64,000 bases of DNA from Emcibacter sp. (GCA_021741205.1 JAIOYI010000002.1:124001-188000); one strand, 5' to 3'; positions 29,002-38,557 are shown, counted from the stretch's first letter. Notes: a model not told the origin generated them from the letters alone. Made by a program: numbers and translations.

Positions 29002-29889
29002 CTACTCGATATTTTGAACCTGCTCACGGAATTGATCAATGAGCGTTTTTAAAGAAAGCCCAATTTCGGTCAGTCTTATATCGGAAGCCTTGCTGCATAA
29101 TGTATTGGCTTCTCGGTTAAACTCCTGTGTTAAGAAATCAAGCTTTCGACCAATTTGTCCGTCCGATTTTAGATAACGGCGGCCTGCCTCAATATGAGCA
29201 TAAAGTCTGTCAATTTCCTCTTTAATATCCGCCTTGGTAGCAAGCAACACAACCTCTTGAGCAATACGGTCTGGATCAAAACCTGCCTTATCATCTAATA
29301 AGGCATTGACCTTATCCATATAACGTTTTTTGATTATTTCTGGCATTTCTTTTGCCAACTCACCAGCCTGTTTGACGAATATTTCAATATCATTCAAAAT
29401 ATCGTTGAGAATAATTTGCAGCGCCGAACCCTCTGTATCACGGACATTCATAAAAGACTTTAAGGAACTATCAAAAGATTTTAACAATATTTTATCACGG
29501 CTTAGAATGGTTTCTTCATCTTCTTCCTTATCTATATATTGGATAACATCTCTAATCCCCATCAAAGCATCAAGAGAGGGTTGCGGCAGATGATTACGCA
29601 TAGAGGTATCAATAGCCACCTCCACCAAGATATCAAGCATTTCCTGATTAACCTTGAAAGCCGTACTTGCCGCATCACGACTGAGCTGAAGATTAACATT
29701 GATCGAACCCCGTGCAATATGATCTTTTATTATTTTCCGAGCCGCTTGTTCAACGGCGTCTAGACCAATGGGCATACGGAAACGCACATCAAGATTGCGC
29801 CCATTGACGCTTTTTATTTCCCATGTCCAATGATAATCATTCCACGCTCCGGCCTCACGGGCAAATCCTGTCATACTTGATAATGTCAT
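29002..29889 (-). CDS. yicC: YicC/YloC family endoribonuclease
   Basis: A 295-aa protein opening with the family signature LSSMTGFAREAG and ending in the DUF1732 domain with HIEAGRRYLKSDGQIGRKLDFLTQEFNREANT. YicC homologues are metal-dependent endoribonucleases; E. coli YicC promotes decay of the small RNA RyhB. It is paired with gmk, as in many bacteria, and in related alphaproteobacteria it usually follows mltG. Here an opposite-strand SDR gene lies between. Confidence 0.93.
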   Translation of the reverse strand: MTLSSMTGFAREAGAWNDYHWTWEIKSVNGRNLDVRFRMPIGLDAVEQAARKIIKDHIARGSINVNLQLSRDAASTAFKVNQEMLDILVEVAIDTSMRNHLPQPSLDALMGIRDVIQYIDKEEDEETILSRDKILLKSFDSSLKSFMNVRDTEGSALQIILNDILNDIEIFVKQAGELAKEMPEIIKKRYMDKVNALLDDKAGFDPDRIAQEVVLLATKADIKEEIDRLYAHIEAGRRYLKSDGQIGRKLDFLTQEFNREANTLCSKASDIRLTEIGLSLKTLIDQFREQVQNIE

Positions 29890-29962
29890 ATAATTTGGCT
29901 TTTCATCTTTTGTTGTTCTAATATCTTTGTTTCACTTAATGATATAGCAGGAATAAGCTCAT

Positions 29963-30727
29963 ATGAAAAATCCAAAATCAATTCTTATTACAGGAGCCAG
30001 TAGTGGATTAGGCGCGTGTCTTGCCCAAAGTTATGCTGCAAAAGATATAACGCTTTTTTTATCGGGTCGGAATGAAGAACGTCTGAAACATATACAGAGT
30101 TATTGCATCTCAAAAGGAGCTCAAGTTCATATTGGCCTTATTGATGTTACAGATGAAACGGCTATGAATGAATGGATAATAGCATGTGATGCCATAACAC
30201 CTTTGGATTTAGTTGTCGCCAATGCGGGCATAAGTCTTAGCTTTAGGCCAAAAACAGATCTTTCCACCCATACCAAACAAATTTTTGATATCAATGTTTA
30301 TGGGGTGTTTAATACAATTCATCCTGCTCTCAACATTATGAAGGATAGAGGATACGGTCAAATTGCCATTATTTCATCGCTTGCAGGCTATCATGGACTC
30401 CCCACCGCACCCGCCTATTCCACAAGTAAGGTTTGCATCAAAGCTTACGGCGAAGCATTGCGGGGACTGTATGCAAAGCATGGGATAGAAATCAATGTGG
30501 TCTGCCCTGGATTTGTCAAAAGTGCCATGACAGCGACCAATAAATTTCCCATGCCCTTTTTGATGGAAACCGATCAGGCCGTAAAAATCTTGCGACGGGG
30601 ATTAGAAAAAAATCAGGCGCGCATAAGCTTTCCTTGGCCATTAAGTCTTATCTTTGGTTTTATGGTGCGATTTCTGCCAGAATGGATTTTTGATAGAATT
30701 TTCAGAGTGATGCCTAAAAAACAATGA
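29963..30727 (+). CDS. Short-chain dehydrogenase/reductase
   Basis: A 254-aa classical SDR. The cofactor loop is ITGASSGLGA near residues 9-18, VANAGIS gives the NAG motif, and the catalytic set is Ser in ISSLAGYHG followed by YSTSK with Tyr and Lys. The C-terminal region is hydrophobic (LSLIFGFMVRFLPEWIF), so it may sit at the membrane; related SDRs act on lipid or sugar-lipid substrates. It interrupts the mltG-yicC strand order, being encoded on the + strand between them, and ends two bases from mltG. Confidence 0.88.
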   Translation: MKNPKSILITGASSGLGACLAQSYAAKDITLFLSGRNEERLKHIQSYCISKGAQVHIGLIDVTDETAMNEWIIACDAITPLDLVVANAGISLSFRPKTDLSTHTKQIFDINVYGVFNTIHPALNIMKDRGYGQIAIISSLAGYHGLPTAPAYSTSKVCIKAYGEALRGLYAKHGIEINVVCPGFVKSAMTATNKFPMPFLMETDQAVKILRRGLEKNQARISFPWPLSLIFGFMVRFLPEWIFDRIFRVMPKKQ

Positions 30728-30729
30728 AC

Positions 30730-31725
30730 TCAAAAACTCTTATTATCTTTTTCAATCTTGCGCCATTTTTTGACATTTTTCATGTGTTCATAAAGACTGC
30801 TAGAGAAAGCATGTCCTCCCGTTCCATCCGCGACAAAATAGAGATCATCACTTTTTAGCGGATGAAGAACCGCCTCAAGAGATGCTTTCCCAGGATGGGC
30901 AATAGCGGTCGGCGGCAATCCCTTTATGCGGTATGTATTATAGGGGTTGTCCGCATTAATATCTGATTTCTTAATGGGTCTATTAATAAAACCTCTTCGG
31001 TCAAGGCCATATATCACCGTGGGATCGGTCTGAAGGCGCATATTTTTACGCAGACGGTTGATAAAAACGCTCGCAATATGAGCCCTCTCATGCTCAAGGG
31101 CGGTTTCTTTTTCTACAATAGAGGCCAGAATGATAGCATCATCCACCGATGAAAAAGGTAAATCAGAATCCCGCTTTTCCCAAAGAGATTTCATCAACTC
31201 GCTCTGCCTATTCTGCATTCTGCGAACCAATTCATAACGATCCGTATTTTTGGTATAAAGATAGGTTTCAGGTAATATTGACCCCTCGGGTGGTAATTCT
31301 CTGATTTCATGCGTCAGATTTTCAATACCATTTAAATAGTCCACAATTTGCCAACTCGTCCAACCCTCAATAACAGTTAATCGATGTTGTATAACCTTGC
31401 CACTGCCCAATATGTTCATAATATCAAACATGCTTGATCTTGGAGGAATGGAAAACTCACCAGCCTGTAATTTCCGCTCAAAACCAGACAATATAACACC
31501 GACCTTAAAAATATCCTTACTGCGGATTAAATCTTGGCTTTCCAAATCCCATGCCGTACGAATCAATCCCTGACCTTTTGGGATAAAAACGATCCTTTCC
31601 TGATCGACCAAGTTTTTTTCATAAAAAGCCCTATAGCCCAGATAAAAAAACAGCGTCGCAAATACGACGCTGCCTAAAAACAATAAGATAATATATTTGC
31701 CCACCCCCTTCATGGAGGAAATCAC
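30730..31725 (-). CDS. mltG: Endolytic murein transglycosylase MltG
   Basis: A 331-aa inner-membrane protein with one N-terminal membrane helix (about residues 11-30), a LysM-like region and the YceG catalytic domain. The catalytic glutamate lies in ILASIVEKETAL, and LQTDPTVIYGL plus NPYNTYRIKGLPP are family signatures. It cleaves nascent glycan strands and so terminates peptidoglycan polymerisation. The GTG start overlaps the fabF stop in a GTGA four-base junction, so it is translationally coupled to fabF. An ATG four codons later is an alternative. Confidence 0.94.
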   Translation of the reverse strand: MISSMKGVGKYIILLFLGSVVFATLFFYLGYRAFYEKNLVDQERIVFIPKGQGLIRTAWDLESQDLIRSKDIFKVGVILSGFERKLQAGEFSIPPRSSMFDIMNILGSGKVIQHRLTVIEGWTSWQIVDYLNGIENLTHEIRELPPEGSILPETYLYTKNTDRYELVRRMQNRQSELMKSLWEKRDSDLPFSSVDDAIILASIVEKETALEHERAHIASVFINRLRKNMRLQTDPTVIYGLDRRGFINRPIKKSDINADNPYNTYRIKGLPPTAIAHPGKASLEAVLHPLKSDDLYFVADGTGGHAFSSSLYEHMKNVKKWRKIEKDNKSF

Positions 31726-32990
31726 ACAGCCTTGAAAATTACAGAAGCATTCGTACCACCAAAACCAAAACTATTGGACAAGACGGCCTTAATGCCAGAC
31801 TTCTGTTGTGCTTCATGAGGCACCAAATTAATACCATTAATACCATCGGATGGATTATCAAGATTAAGAGTTGGGGGAATTTCACCTCTGTTCATGGCAA
31901 GAATACTGAAAATGGCCTCGGTACTGCCTGCAGCACCAAGCAAATGTCCTATAGATGATTTGGTGGAGGACATGGCAATTTTACCCGCCGCATCGCCAAA
32001 TAATCTTTTTACCGCATTAAATTCAATTTCATCACCCAATGGCGTTGAGGTTCCATGGGCGTTAACATAACCAATATCATCAGGCGTCATTCCCGCCCGT
32101 TTAAAGGCGGCCTGCATAGCACGATATCCGCCACTACCATCTGGAGCAGGCGCTGTCACGTGATAGGCATCACCTGACAGACCATAACCAACGACTTCGG
32201 CATAAATATTGGCACCTCGTTTTTTGGCATGCTCATATTCCTCTAAGATCAGCATACCAGCACCCTCCCCAATGACAAAACCATCACGGTCACGGTCATA
32301 GGGTCTTGAAGCCTTGGCTGGCGTATCATTAAAATTGGTGCTTAAAGCTTTCGCTTGAGCGAATCCTGCGACACCAACTTGACAAATGGCGGCTTCACCG
32401 CCCCCTGCAATCATGACGTCCGCATCATCAAGAGCGATCATACGAGCCGCATCGCCAACCGCATGAGTTCCCGTAGCACAGGCCGTAACGACCGCATGAT
32501 TTGGTCCTTTAAGACCATTGCGAATGGACACATTTCCTGAAATTAAATTGATCAGGCAACGGGGAATAAAAAACGGGCTTACACGGCGCACACCATTTTC
32601 ATGCATATTAATGGATTCATTTTGAATTCCAGGAAGTCCACCAATACCCGCACCCGTTAATATACCTGTGCGCCACTGATCTTCATCACTGGTTGGTTTC
32701 CAACCCGAATCCTTTAACGCCATTTCGGCAGCTGCAATGCCATAAAGAATAAAATCATCAATACGACGACGTTCTTTTGCTGACATCCATTCATCGGGAT
32801 TAAAGGTGCCATTGGTGCCATCTCCAAGGGGGACTTCACAGGCTATGCGTGCTGAAAGCCCCTCGGGGTCAAATCTTGTGATGGGTCCTGCGCCAGATTG
32901 TCCAGCGATAAGGCGCTTCCATGTCTCTTCAACGCCTGATGCAAGAGGGGTAACAAGCCCCAAACCAGTAACGACAACTCGTCTCATCAT
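31722..32990 (-). CDS. fabF: Beta-ketoacyl-ACP synthase II
   Basis: A 422-aa condensing enzyme of fatty-acid elongation. The active-site cysteine is Cys171 in VTACATGTHA, and the two histidines are in NAHGTSTPLGD and SSIGHLLGAAG. The thiolase-fold start RRVVVTGLGLVTPL is typical of KASII. It extends acyl-ACP with malonyl-ACP. The gene lies downstream of acpP in the fab cluster and is coupled to mltG. Confidence 0.96.
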   Translation of the reverse strand: MMRRVVVTGLGLVTPLASGVEETWKRLIAGQSGAGPITRFDPEGLSARIACEVPLGDGTNGTFNPDEWMSAKERRRIDDFILYGIAAAEMALKDSGWKPTSDEDQWRTGILTGAGIGGLPGIQNESINMHENGVRRVSPFFIPRCLINLISGNVSIRNGLKGPNHAVVTACATGTHAVGDAARMIALDDADVMIAGGGEAAICQVGVAGFAQAKALSTNFNDTPAKASRPYDRDRDGFVIGEGAGMLILEEYEHAKKRGANIYAEVVGYGLSGDAYHVTAPAPDGSGGYRAMQAAFKRAGMTPDDIGYVNAHGTSTPLGDEIEFNAVKRLFGDAAGKIAMSSTKSSIGHLLGAAGSTEAIFSILAMNRGEIPPTLNLDNPSDGINGINLVPHEAQQKSGIKAVLSNSFGFGGTNASVIFKAV

Positions 32991-33128
32991 TTTACCTTTT
33001 TCTTTGCATAATCATGATATTATTTAAAGCAGAAAATATTAAAAATAACAAGACCGCGCACACTAATCTTTAACTTTTTAAAAGAAACAGTACTACGCGG
33101 TCAATATTATGGCATTATATGCAGATTT

Positions 33129-33362
33129 TTATGTATTAGCACTGATAAAGTCGATAGCATCCTTAACAGTAAGGATTTTTTCAGCAGCATCATCAGGAAT
33201 TTCACAACCAAATTCTTCTTCAAATGCCATAACGAGTTCAACAGTATCAAGACTATCAGCGCCAAGATCATCAATAAAACTTGAACCGTCAGTAACCTTA
33301 TCATCATCTACGCCCAAATGTTCAATCACAATCTTTTTTACGCGTTCAGCTACGTCACTCAT
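33129..33362 (-). CDS. acpP: Acyl carrier protein
   Basis: A 77-aa acidic helical bundle. The phosphopantetheine attachment serine is Ser37 in [11 protein letters not shown] chose the ATG at 33362, giving [10 protein letters not shown], because GGGA lies seven to ten bases ahead and 77 residues is the usual length; the frame extends nine codons further upstream without a family match. It carries acyl chains for FabD, FabG and FabF, encoded on both sides. A short GGGCA/TGCCC hairpin sits in its leader (33384-33396). Confidence 0.97.
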   Translation of the reverse strand: MSDVAERVKKIVIEHLGVDDDKVTDGSSFIDDLGADSLDTVELVMAFEEEFGCEIPDDAAEKILTVKDAIDFISANT

Positions 33363-33590
33363 ATTTCTATCCCTATGTCTATTGGGCAATGTGCCCGAGT
33401 TTAGATATTCATAAAACTAGTATTTAATACTCTATTTCTCTTTATTCAATAATTAAAGAAATAAAAAACTTAATTCAAAATGCAAAATAATAGACCTTAT
33501 CATAACAAGTCATTCATTCTCCGGAGGCTTCCTAGCACATTAAAACCACTATTGCCAAGAAATAATATACATAAAGCCCACCATATTACC

Positions 33591-34328
33591 CTAAATCATT
33601 GCCATTCCACCATTAATATGAAGCGTCTGTCCCGTAATATAGGCCGCCTCATCACTGGCCAAATAAACGACACCTGCCGCAATATCATCACCAACACCTA
33701 ATCTTTTCATAGGGACATTTCCGAGTAAAGCATTTTTCTGATCATCGCTCAAGATATCTGTCATCGGGCTTTCTATGAATCCTGGTGCAATACAATTTAC
33801 CGTAATATTTCGAGAGGCAAGTTCCTGTGCTAAACTTTTTGTCATTCCAATCATGCCCGCCTTTGACGCGGCATAATTCACCTGTCCTGGATTTCCTGTC
33901 ACACCAACAATAGATGTAATATTGATGACCCGCCCATAGCGCCGTTTCATCATGCCCCGCATTAATCCTTGGGTTAGCTTAAAAGCCGCTTTCAGATTAA
34001 CCTGCATGACATCGTCCCACTCTTCATCCTTCATGCGCATAGCGATATTATCACGAGTAATGCCCGCATTATTGACCAAGATATCAACCTGACCCATCAA
34101 CTCTTCTGCAGCCTTTGGCAAGCTTTCAACGGACTGTGGATCAGATAAATTAGCAGGAACCACAAAGGCTCTGTCGCCAAGTTCAGTTGCCAATTCTTCC
34201 AAGGGTTCAAGACGTGTCCCAGACAAAGCAACCCGCGCACCACTTTTATGCAGTGCAATGGCAATCGCCCGTCCAAGTCCCCCAGATGCCCCCGTAATCA
34301 ATGCCGATTTACCATCCAAATTAAACAT
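33591..34328 (-). CDS. fabG: 3-oxoacyl-ACP reductase
   Basis: A 245-aa NADPH-dependent SDR. The cofactor loop is ITGASGGLGRAI, the catalytic Ser is in NITSIVGVTG, and Tyr and Lys are in VNYAASKAG. The C-terminal TGQTLHINGGMAMI closes the fold as in all FabG proteins. It reduces beta-ketoacyl-ACP. It lies 11 bases after fabD and about 230 bases before acpP, where a separate acpP promoter is plausible. Confidence 0.95.
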   Translation of the reverse strand: MFNLDGKSALITGASGGLGRAIAIALHKSGARVALSGTRLEPLEELATELGDRAFVVPANLSDPQSVESLPKAAEELMGQVDILVNNAGITRDNIAMRMKDEEWDDVMQVNLKAAFKLTQGLMRGMMKRRYGRVINITSIVGVTGNPGQVNYAASKAGMIGMTKSLAQELASRNITVNCIAPGFIESPMTDILSDDQKNALLGNVPMKRLGVGDDIAAGVVYLASDEAAYITGQTLHINGGMAMI

Positions 34329-34339
34329 ATTATTTTACC

Positions 34340-35293
34340 CTATTCCTTATTATTAAGCGAATTTACGAAAGACTCTATATCTGTGGGATTTTGCAAAGAA
34401 AGTCCGCTCAAATCACCACATATTCGTCTTACCATACCTGTTAAGACCTTTCCAGAACCCGCTTCTATCACGGTGTCCACTCCAAGGTCATTCATTTTTA
34501 AAATTGATTCTCGCCAACGTACCCGGCCTGTTACTTGTTCGATCAAAAATCTACGGATATTGTCTGGATTATTTTCAGGAAGAGCCGTCACATTAGTTAT
34601 GACGGGCACTACGGGGGCTGATATGATAGTTGTTGCCAGCGCATCGGCCATCTCATCAGCGGCAGGCTGCATCAAAGAACAATGAAACGGCGCACTTACA
34701 GGTAGAAGAATAGCTCTTTTAGCTCCTTTTTCCTTGGCCAGTATAATAGCCCTTTCCACGGCATCCTTATGACCACTCAACACCACCTGTCCATCAGCAT
34801 TGTCATTTGCCGCCGTACAAACGTCATCTTGAGCGGCTTCTTCAGCAACCTTTTGCGCCTCATAGAAATTCAAGCCCAAAATAGCGGCCATCGCCCCAGT
34901 CCCAACGGGAACGGCTCTTTGCATTGCCTGACCGCGCAATTTCAATAGCCTTGCCGTGTCTGTAATCGTTATAGCATCCGTTGCAGCAAGGGCGGAATAT
35001 TCGCCGAGCGAATGTCCCGCAACATAAGCGGCCACATTCTTTAACTTCACATCGAATTCTTTGTCCAATACTCGCATAATGGCCATACTTACCGCCATCA
35101 ATGCTGGTTGCGCATTCTCCGTCAGCGTTAATTTATCTTCTGGCCCTTCAAACATCAATTGAGAAAGATTTTGTCCAAGCGCATCGTTTATTTCTTCAAA
35201 AACTTGTGCAGCAGACGGCATATTCAGATAAAGCTCCCGCCCCATACCAACAGTCTGGCTACCTTGACCAGGAAAAACAAATGCGCGTATCAT
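34340..35293 (-). CDS. fabD: Malonyl-CoA:ACP acyltransferase
   Basis: A 317-aa enzyme that loads malonyl groups onto ACP. The catalytic serine is Ser95 in AGHSLGEYSAL, FPGQGSQTVGMG near the start is the oxyanion-loop motif, and the catalytic histidine is in PVSAPFHCSLM. It heads the fabD-fabG-acpP-fabF-mltG run on the - strand and is divergent from the rpsF operon across a 349-base gap. Confidence 0.95.
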   Translation of the reverse strand: MIRAFVFPGQGSQTVGMGRELYLNMPSAAQVFEEINDALGQNLSQLMFEGPEDKLTLTENAQPALMAVSMAIMRVLDKEFDVKLKNVAAYVAGHSLGEYSALAATDAITITDTARLLKLRGQAMQRAVPVGTGAMAAILGLNFYEAQKVAEEAAQDDVCTAANDNADGQVVLSGHKDAVERAIILAKEKGAKRAILLPVSAPFHCSLMQPAADEMADALATTIISAPVVPVITNVTALPENNPDNIRRFLIEQVTGRVRWRESILKMNDLGVDTVIEAGSGKVLTGMVRRICGDLSGLSLQNPTDIESFVNSLNNKE

Positions 35294-35470
35294 AATGGAT
35301 GAATTCCTTTGTAATATTTCTATATATTAAAGTTAATAGGACAATAATTAAGTCATAACAACTGGCAAAAATCTGTCAAGGAAAGTCGATCAGAACAGCT
35401 TATAATTTAAGATATTTTACTCTTTGAGGCTATATCATATAAAAAAAATGCAAAAAAGCCTGTATTTACC

Positions 35471-35498
35471 TTGTCTTTACGCCCTTATCCTGTATATT
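35471..35498 (+). promoter_or_regulatory. Candidate sigma70 promoter of the rpsF operon
   Basis: TTGTCT (-35) and TATATT (-10) with a 16-bp spacer. Transcription would begin near 35505, leaving a leader of about 135 bases, long enough for ribosomal-protein feedback control. Confidence 0.5.
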
Positions 35499-35508
35499 GC
35501 GCCGCTTC

Positions 35509-35534
35509 AGGGTATTCTTTTCAAAAGAATGCCT
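35509..35534 (+). promoter_or_regulatory. Hairpin at the 5' end of the rpsF leader
   Basis: ATTCTT (35514-35519) pairs with AAGAAT (35525-35530), and AGG/CCT (35509-35511 with 35532-35534) extends it across a small bulge. CGGTTTTCT follows. It could stabilise the transcript, act as an attenuator, or form part of an S6:S18 feedback site. I could not assemble the known CCG-containing S6:S18 motif with confidence. Confidence 0.4.
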
Positions 35535-35642
35535 CGGTTTTCTACGTCGGTTAATTGTATAATGTGATGAGTTTGATATTCGTCGTCACCCCGCCTAGAA
35601 GTCCGTTAATTGAAACATTAAAATACAAAGGAGTAGCCATAA

Positions 35643-36065
35643 ATGGCTTTTTATGAACATATATTTATCGCTCGCCAGGATATCCAACCTCAACAGGTTG
35701 AAGCGATTAGCAAAGATTTGGCAAAAATCATCGTGGATAATGGCGGCACTGTAACCAAAACTGAACAATGGGGACTACGTACCCTTGCGTATCGGGTCAA
35801 AAAATACAAAAAAGGTCACTATGTCCTATTCAATATTGATGGTCCTTCTTCTGCGATTTCCGAACTGGAAAGAAATGAACGTATTCATGAAGATGTAGTT
35901 CGTTTTATGACAATTCGTGTTGAAGAGTTAGAAAAAGAAGATTCTGTTATGCTTCGGTCAAAGGACCGTGAAGGACGTCCTTCACGCTACGAAGGCAGAA
36001 ATGATAATTTTGATGAGTCAAGCAATGACAAGTCAAATGACACAACTTCAGACGCAACGGTATAA
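35643..36065 (+). CDS. rpsF: 30S ribosomal protein S6
   Basis: A 140-aa protein with the S6 ferredoxin-like core ([14 protein letters not shown], then [19 protein letters not shown]) and an acidic, low-complexity tail of about 40 residues (rich in Asp, Ser and Asn). S6 binds S18 on the platform of the small subunit. GGAG lies ahead of the ATG. It heads the rpsF-rpsR-rplI operon. Confidence 0.97.
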   Translation: MAFYEHIFIARQDIQPQQVEAISKDLAKIIVDNGGTVTKTEQWGLRTLAYRVKKYKKGHYVLFNIDGPSSAISELERNERIHEDVVRFMTIRVEELEKEDSVMLRSKDREGRPSRYEGRNDNFDESSNDKSNDTTSDATV

Positions 36066-36076
36066 GGAGAATACAA

Positions 36077-36331
36077 ATGGCTGAACAACGTTCCAACGAC
36101 GATGGTGCACGTCGTCCATTTTTCAGACGCCGTAAATCTTGTCCATTTTCCGGTGCTAACGCTCAGGTAATTGACTATAAAGATGTGCGTATGTTAACAA
36201 AATTTATTTCCGAGCGTGGAAAAATTGTCCCAAGTCGCATTACTTCCGTTTCGACAAAGAAACAACGCGAACTTGCAAAAGCAATTAAACGCGCCCGCAA
36301 TTTGGCACTTTTGCCCTACATTGTTCAATAA
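36077..36331 (+). CDS. rpsR: 30S ribosomal protein S18
   Basis: An 84-aa basic protein with the S18 core ([19 protein letters not shown], then [21 protein letters not shown]). One cysteine is in RRKSCPFS. It forms the S6:S18 pair that binds 16S rRNA. AAGGAG eight bases before the ATG gives strong translation, and the gene follows rpsF by 11 bases. Confidence 0.97.
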   Translation: MAEQRSNDDGARRPFFRRRKSCPFSGANAQVIDYKDVRMLTKFISERGKIVPSRITSVSTKKQRELAKAIKRARNLALLPYIVQ

Positions 36332-36344
36332 GGGAGAATGAAAA

Positions 36345-36932
36345 ATGGAAATCATACTTCTAGAACGCGTCCGTAAACTTGGACAAATTGGCGATGTCGT
36401 TACTGTAAAAGATGGCTATGCCCGTAACTTCTTGTTGCCGCAGAAAAAAGCGCTTCGCTCAACAAAAGCAAATCGTGAATATTTTGAATTGCAACGTATT
36501 GATATTGAAACAAGAAATCTTGAAGGCAAAAAAGATGCAGAATCCGCAGCAACCAAATTAAAAGGTGCTTCTGCTGTTATTATTCGTCAGGCTGGCGAAT
36601 CCAACAATCTTTATGGCTCTGTTTCTGCACGGGATATCGCAACAGCTCTCAGCGAACAGAAATTTAAGATTGATCGCACGCAAGTCATCCTAGATCATGC
36701 CATAAAATACTTAGGTATATACAATATTCAGATCAAACTTCATGCTGAAGTCATGTCTGTTATTGAAATAAATGTTGCCCGTTCTGCTGCAGAGGCAGAA
36801 ATGCAAGCCAAAGGCCTAAGTGCTAAAATGATTGAAGAAGAATTGGATGTATCTGTTGAAGATTACTTTGAAAGTGATGTTGCAGAAGATAGTGATGATT
36901 CTGCTGAAGAAGCTTTAGCAACTGAAGAATAA
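36345..36932 (+). CDS. rplI: 50S ribosomal protein L9
   Basis: A 195-aa two-domain protein. The N-terminal domain has MEIILLERVRKLGQIGDVVTV and the YARNFLLPQ signature; a long helix connects it to the C-terminal domain ending near residue 150. The last 45 residues are strongly acidic and are an extension seen in alphaproteobacterial L9. L9 stabilises the L1 stalk and limits frameshifting. GGGAG precedes the ATG. A strong terminator follows the gene. Confidence 0.97.
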   Translation: MEIILLERVRKLGQIGDVVTVKDGYARNFLLPQKKALRSTKANREYFELQRIDIETRNLEGKKDAESAATKLKGASAVIIRQAGESNNLYGSVSARDIATALSEQKFKIDRTQVILDHAIKYLGIYNIQIKLHAEVMSVIEINVARSAAEAEMQAKGLSAKMIEEELDVSVEDYFESDVAEDSDDSAEEALATEE

Positions 36933-36956
36933 AAAAATTAATATCTGTTTATTGCT

Positions 36957-36982
36957 AAGGGCCGCTTGATGAAGTGGCCCTT
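36957..36982 (+). terminator. Strong intrinsic terminator after rplI
   Basis: An 11-bp stem (AAGGGCCGCTT at 36957-36967 with AAGTGGCCCTT at 36972-36982, one G-T pair) closes a GATG loop, and TTTTCTTTT overlaps and follows the stem end. It ends the ribosomal-protein message and separates it from dnaB, which begins 45 bases later. Confidence 0.9.
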
Positions 36983-37027
36983 TTCTTTTATGATGACATT
37001 ATGTTAAAAAATTTGATTAAGTAACTC

Positions 37028-38557
37028 ATGATAGATTTTCCAGAAATACCCATAAATGACCCATCAACTGATGACAATGTCATAACCTATGATACGGGAA
37101 CATTTCGACAAACCCCCCATAATTTGGAGGCAGAACAGGCTTTGCTTGGTGCCATTCTTATCAACAATGATGCCATATCCAGAGTTCAGGATTTTCTTAA
37201 TGAGGATCATTTTATAAATTCTGCCCATGCAAGAATTTACGAGGCTTCAAAAAAATTAATTGAAAAGGGTCTGATTGCTTCCCCCGTTACCCTAAAACCT
37301 TATTTCGAAAATGAAGAAAGTTTAGCAGAAATCGGGGGAACGGAATATCTCGCCCGTCTAGCAGGCTCCGCTATCTCCATTATTAATACGGCCGAATATG
37401 GTCAAATAATATATCAAATGGCCATAAAAAGAGCCCTGATTACCGTAGGCACTGATATTGTTAACAAAGCCTATGACCATTCGGTTGATAAAACGGTTCA
37501 TGACCAAATAGAGGATGCAGAAAAAGAGCTCTATTCCATCGCCGAAAAAGGCAGATCAGAGGGTGGCTTTAAAAGTTTTGCAAAATCCGCCGCTGACGCT
37601 ATTACGGTTATCGAAATGGCTTATAAACGGGGCGGAGAACTTGCGGGTAAAACAACGGGATTTGGCTCCATCAATCGGAAAATTGGCGGATTACATAAAT
37701 CAGATCTTGTGATAATAGCTGGTCGGCCCGCCATGGGAAAAACAGCCCTTGCCACAAATATTGCCTTTAATACGGCTAAAGCATACCGAGATGATATGAG
37801 CCTCGGCATTTCTCACGAAGAAAGCAAGGGTGCGGTTGTCGCCTTCTTTTCACTGGAAATGGCGGCCGATCAATTGGCTGCTCGTGTCTTGGCGGAACAA
37901 TCTGCTCTTTCGTCACAGGATTTGCGTCAGGGCAATCTTAATCAGGAACAATTTAGCAAATTAGCCCGTACCGCACAGGAATTGGAAGAACTTCCTCTCT
38001 TTATTGATGATACGGCCTCCTTAAGCATTGGCGCCCTGAGAACAAGAGCAAGACGACTAAAGCGAGAAGAAGGCCTTGGTCTTATTATTGTCGATTATCT
38101 TCAACTGCTTACGGCGGGCGGAAAATCTGGTAGAGGGGCTGAAAACCGTGTTCAGGAAATATCCGAAATTACCCGTGGCCTTAAGGCGCTCGCCAAAGAA
38201 CTTGAGATTCCTGTGATTGCCTTATCCCAATTAAGCCGTAATGTTGAATCTCGTGAGAATAAACGTCCGCTTCTATCTGATTTACGCGAATCAGGTTCCA
38301 TTGAACAGGATGCGGACATGGTGACATTCGTTTATAGGCCAGAATATTATCATAATCTCGTGCAACCAGACGAAGGCACAGCCGAACATTTGCAATGGCT
38401 TGAAGAGGGAGAAAAATTATTCGGCATGGCAGAATTTATCATTGCCAAGCAACGGCATGGCCCAACGGGAAAAATTGACCTCCAATTCGAGGCAAATATA
38501 ACCAAATTCTCTGATCTTCCCGAAAATGATGACCACTTACCAAAGAGAAATTATTGA
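37028..38557 (+). CDS. dnaB: Replicative DNA helicase DnaB
   Basis: A 509-aa hexameric helicase that unwinds DNA at the fork. The N-terminal primase-interacting domain begins PHNLEAEQALLGAIL. The RecA-like C-terminal domain has Walker A IIAGRPAMGKTALA, Walker B GLIIVDYLQLL, and the LSQLSRNVESRENKRP and DLRESGSIEQDAD motifs. No intein interrupts it. Its TGA overlaps the alr ATG by one base, so the two are coupled. Confidence 0.97.
   Translation: MIDFPEIPINDPSTDDNVITYDTGTFRQTPHNLEAEQALLGAILINNDAISRVQDFLNEDHFINSAHARIYEASKKLIEKGLIASPVTLKPYFENEESLAEIGGTEYLARLAGSAISIINTAEYGQIIYQMAIKRALITVGTDIVNKAYDHSVDKTVHDQIEDAEKELYSIAEKGRSEGGFKSFAKSAADAITVIEMAYKRGGELAGKTTGFGSINRKIGGLHKSDLVIIAGRPAMGKTALATNIAFNTAKAYRDDMSLGISHEESKGAVVAFFSLEMAADQLAARVLAEQSALSSQDLRQGNLNQEQFSKLARTAQELEELPLFIDDTASLSIGALRTRARRLKREEGLGLIIVDYLQLLTAGGKSGRGAENRVQEISEITRGLKALAKELEIPVIALSQLSRNVESRENKRPLLSDLRESGSIEQDADMVTFVYRPEYYHNLVQPDEGTAEHLQWLEEGEKLFGMAEFIIAKQRHGPTGKIDLQFEANITKFSDLPENDDHLPKRNY

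Larger units (their letters stand above)
35294..35642. other. 349-base intergenic region between fabD and rpsF
   Basis: The region holds divergent promoters. For rpsF I see TTGTCT at 35471-35476 and TATATT at 35493-35498 (16-bp spacer), a hairpin close to the expected transcript 5' end (35509-35534), and a leader of about 135 bases ending in GGAG before the ATG. No fabD promoter with both hexamers was clear to me. No open frame of interest lies here. Confidence 0.6.

Noticed and set aside
33500-33545. CTCCGGAG palindrome between fabG and acpP as an operator
   Set aside because: An 8-bp palindrome is expected by chance at this scale and has no second copy nearby.
34248-34685. 145-codon open frame on the + strand
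   Set aside because: It overlaps fabG and fabD in antisense; both are certain genes.
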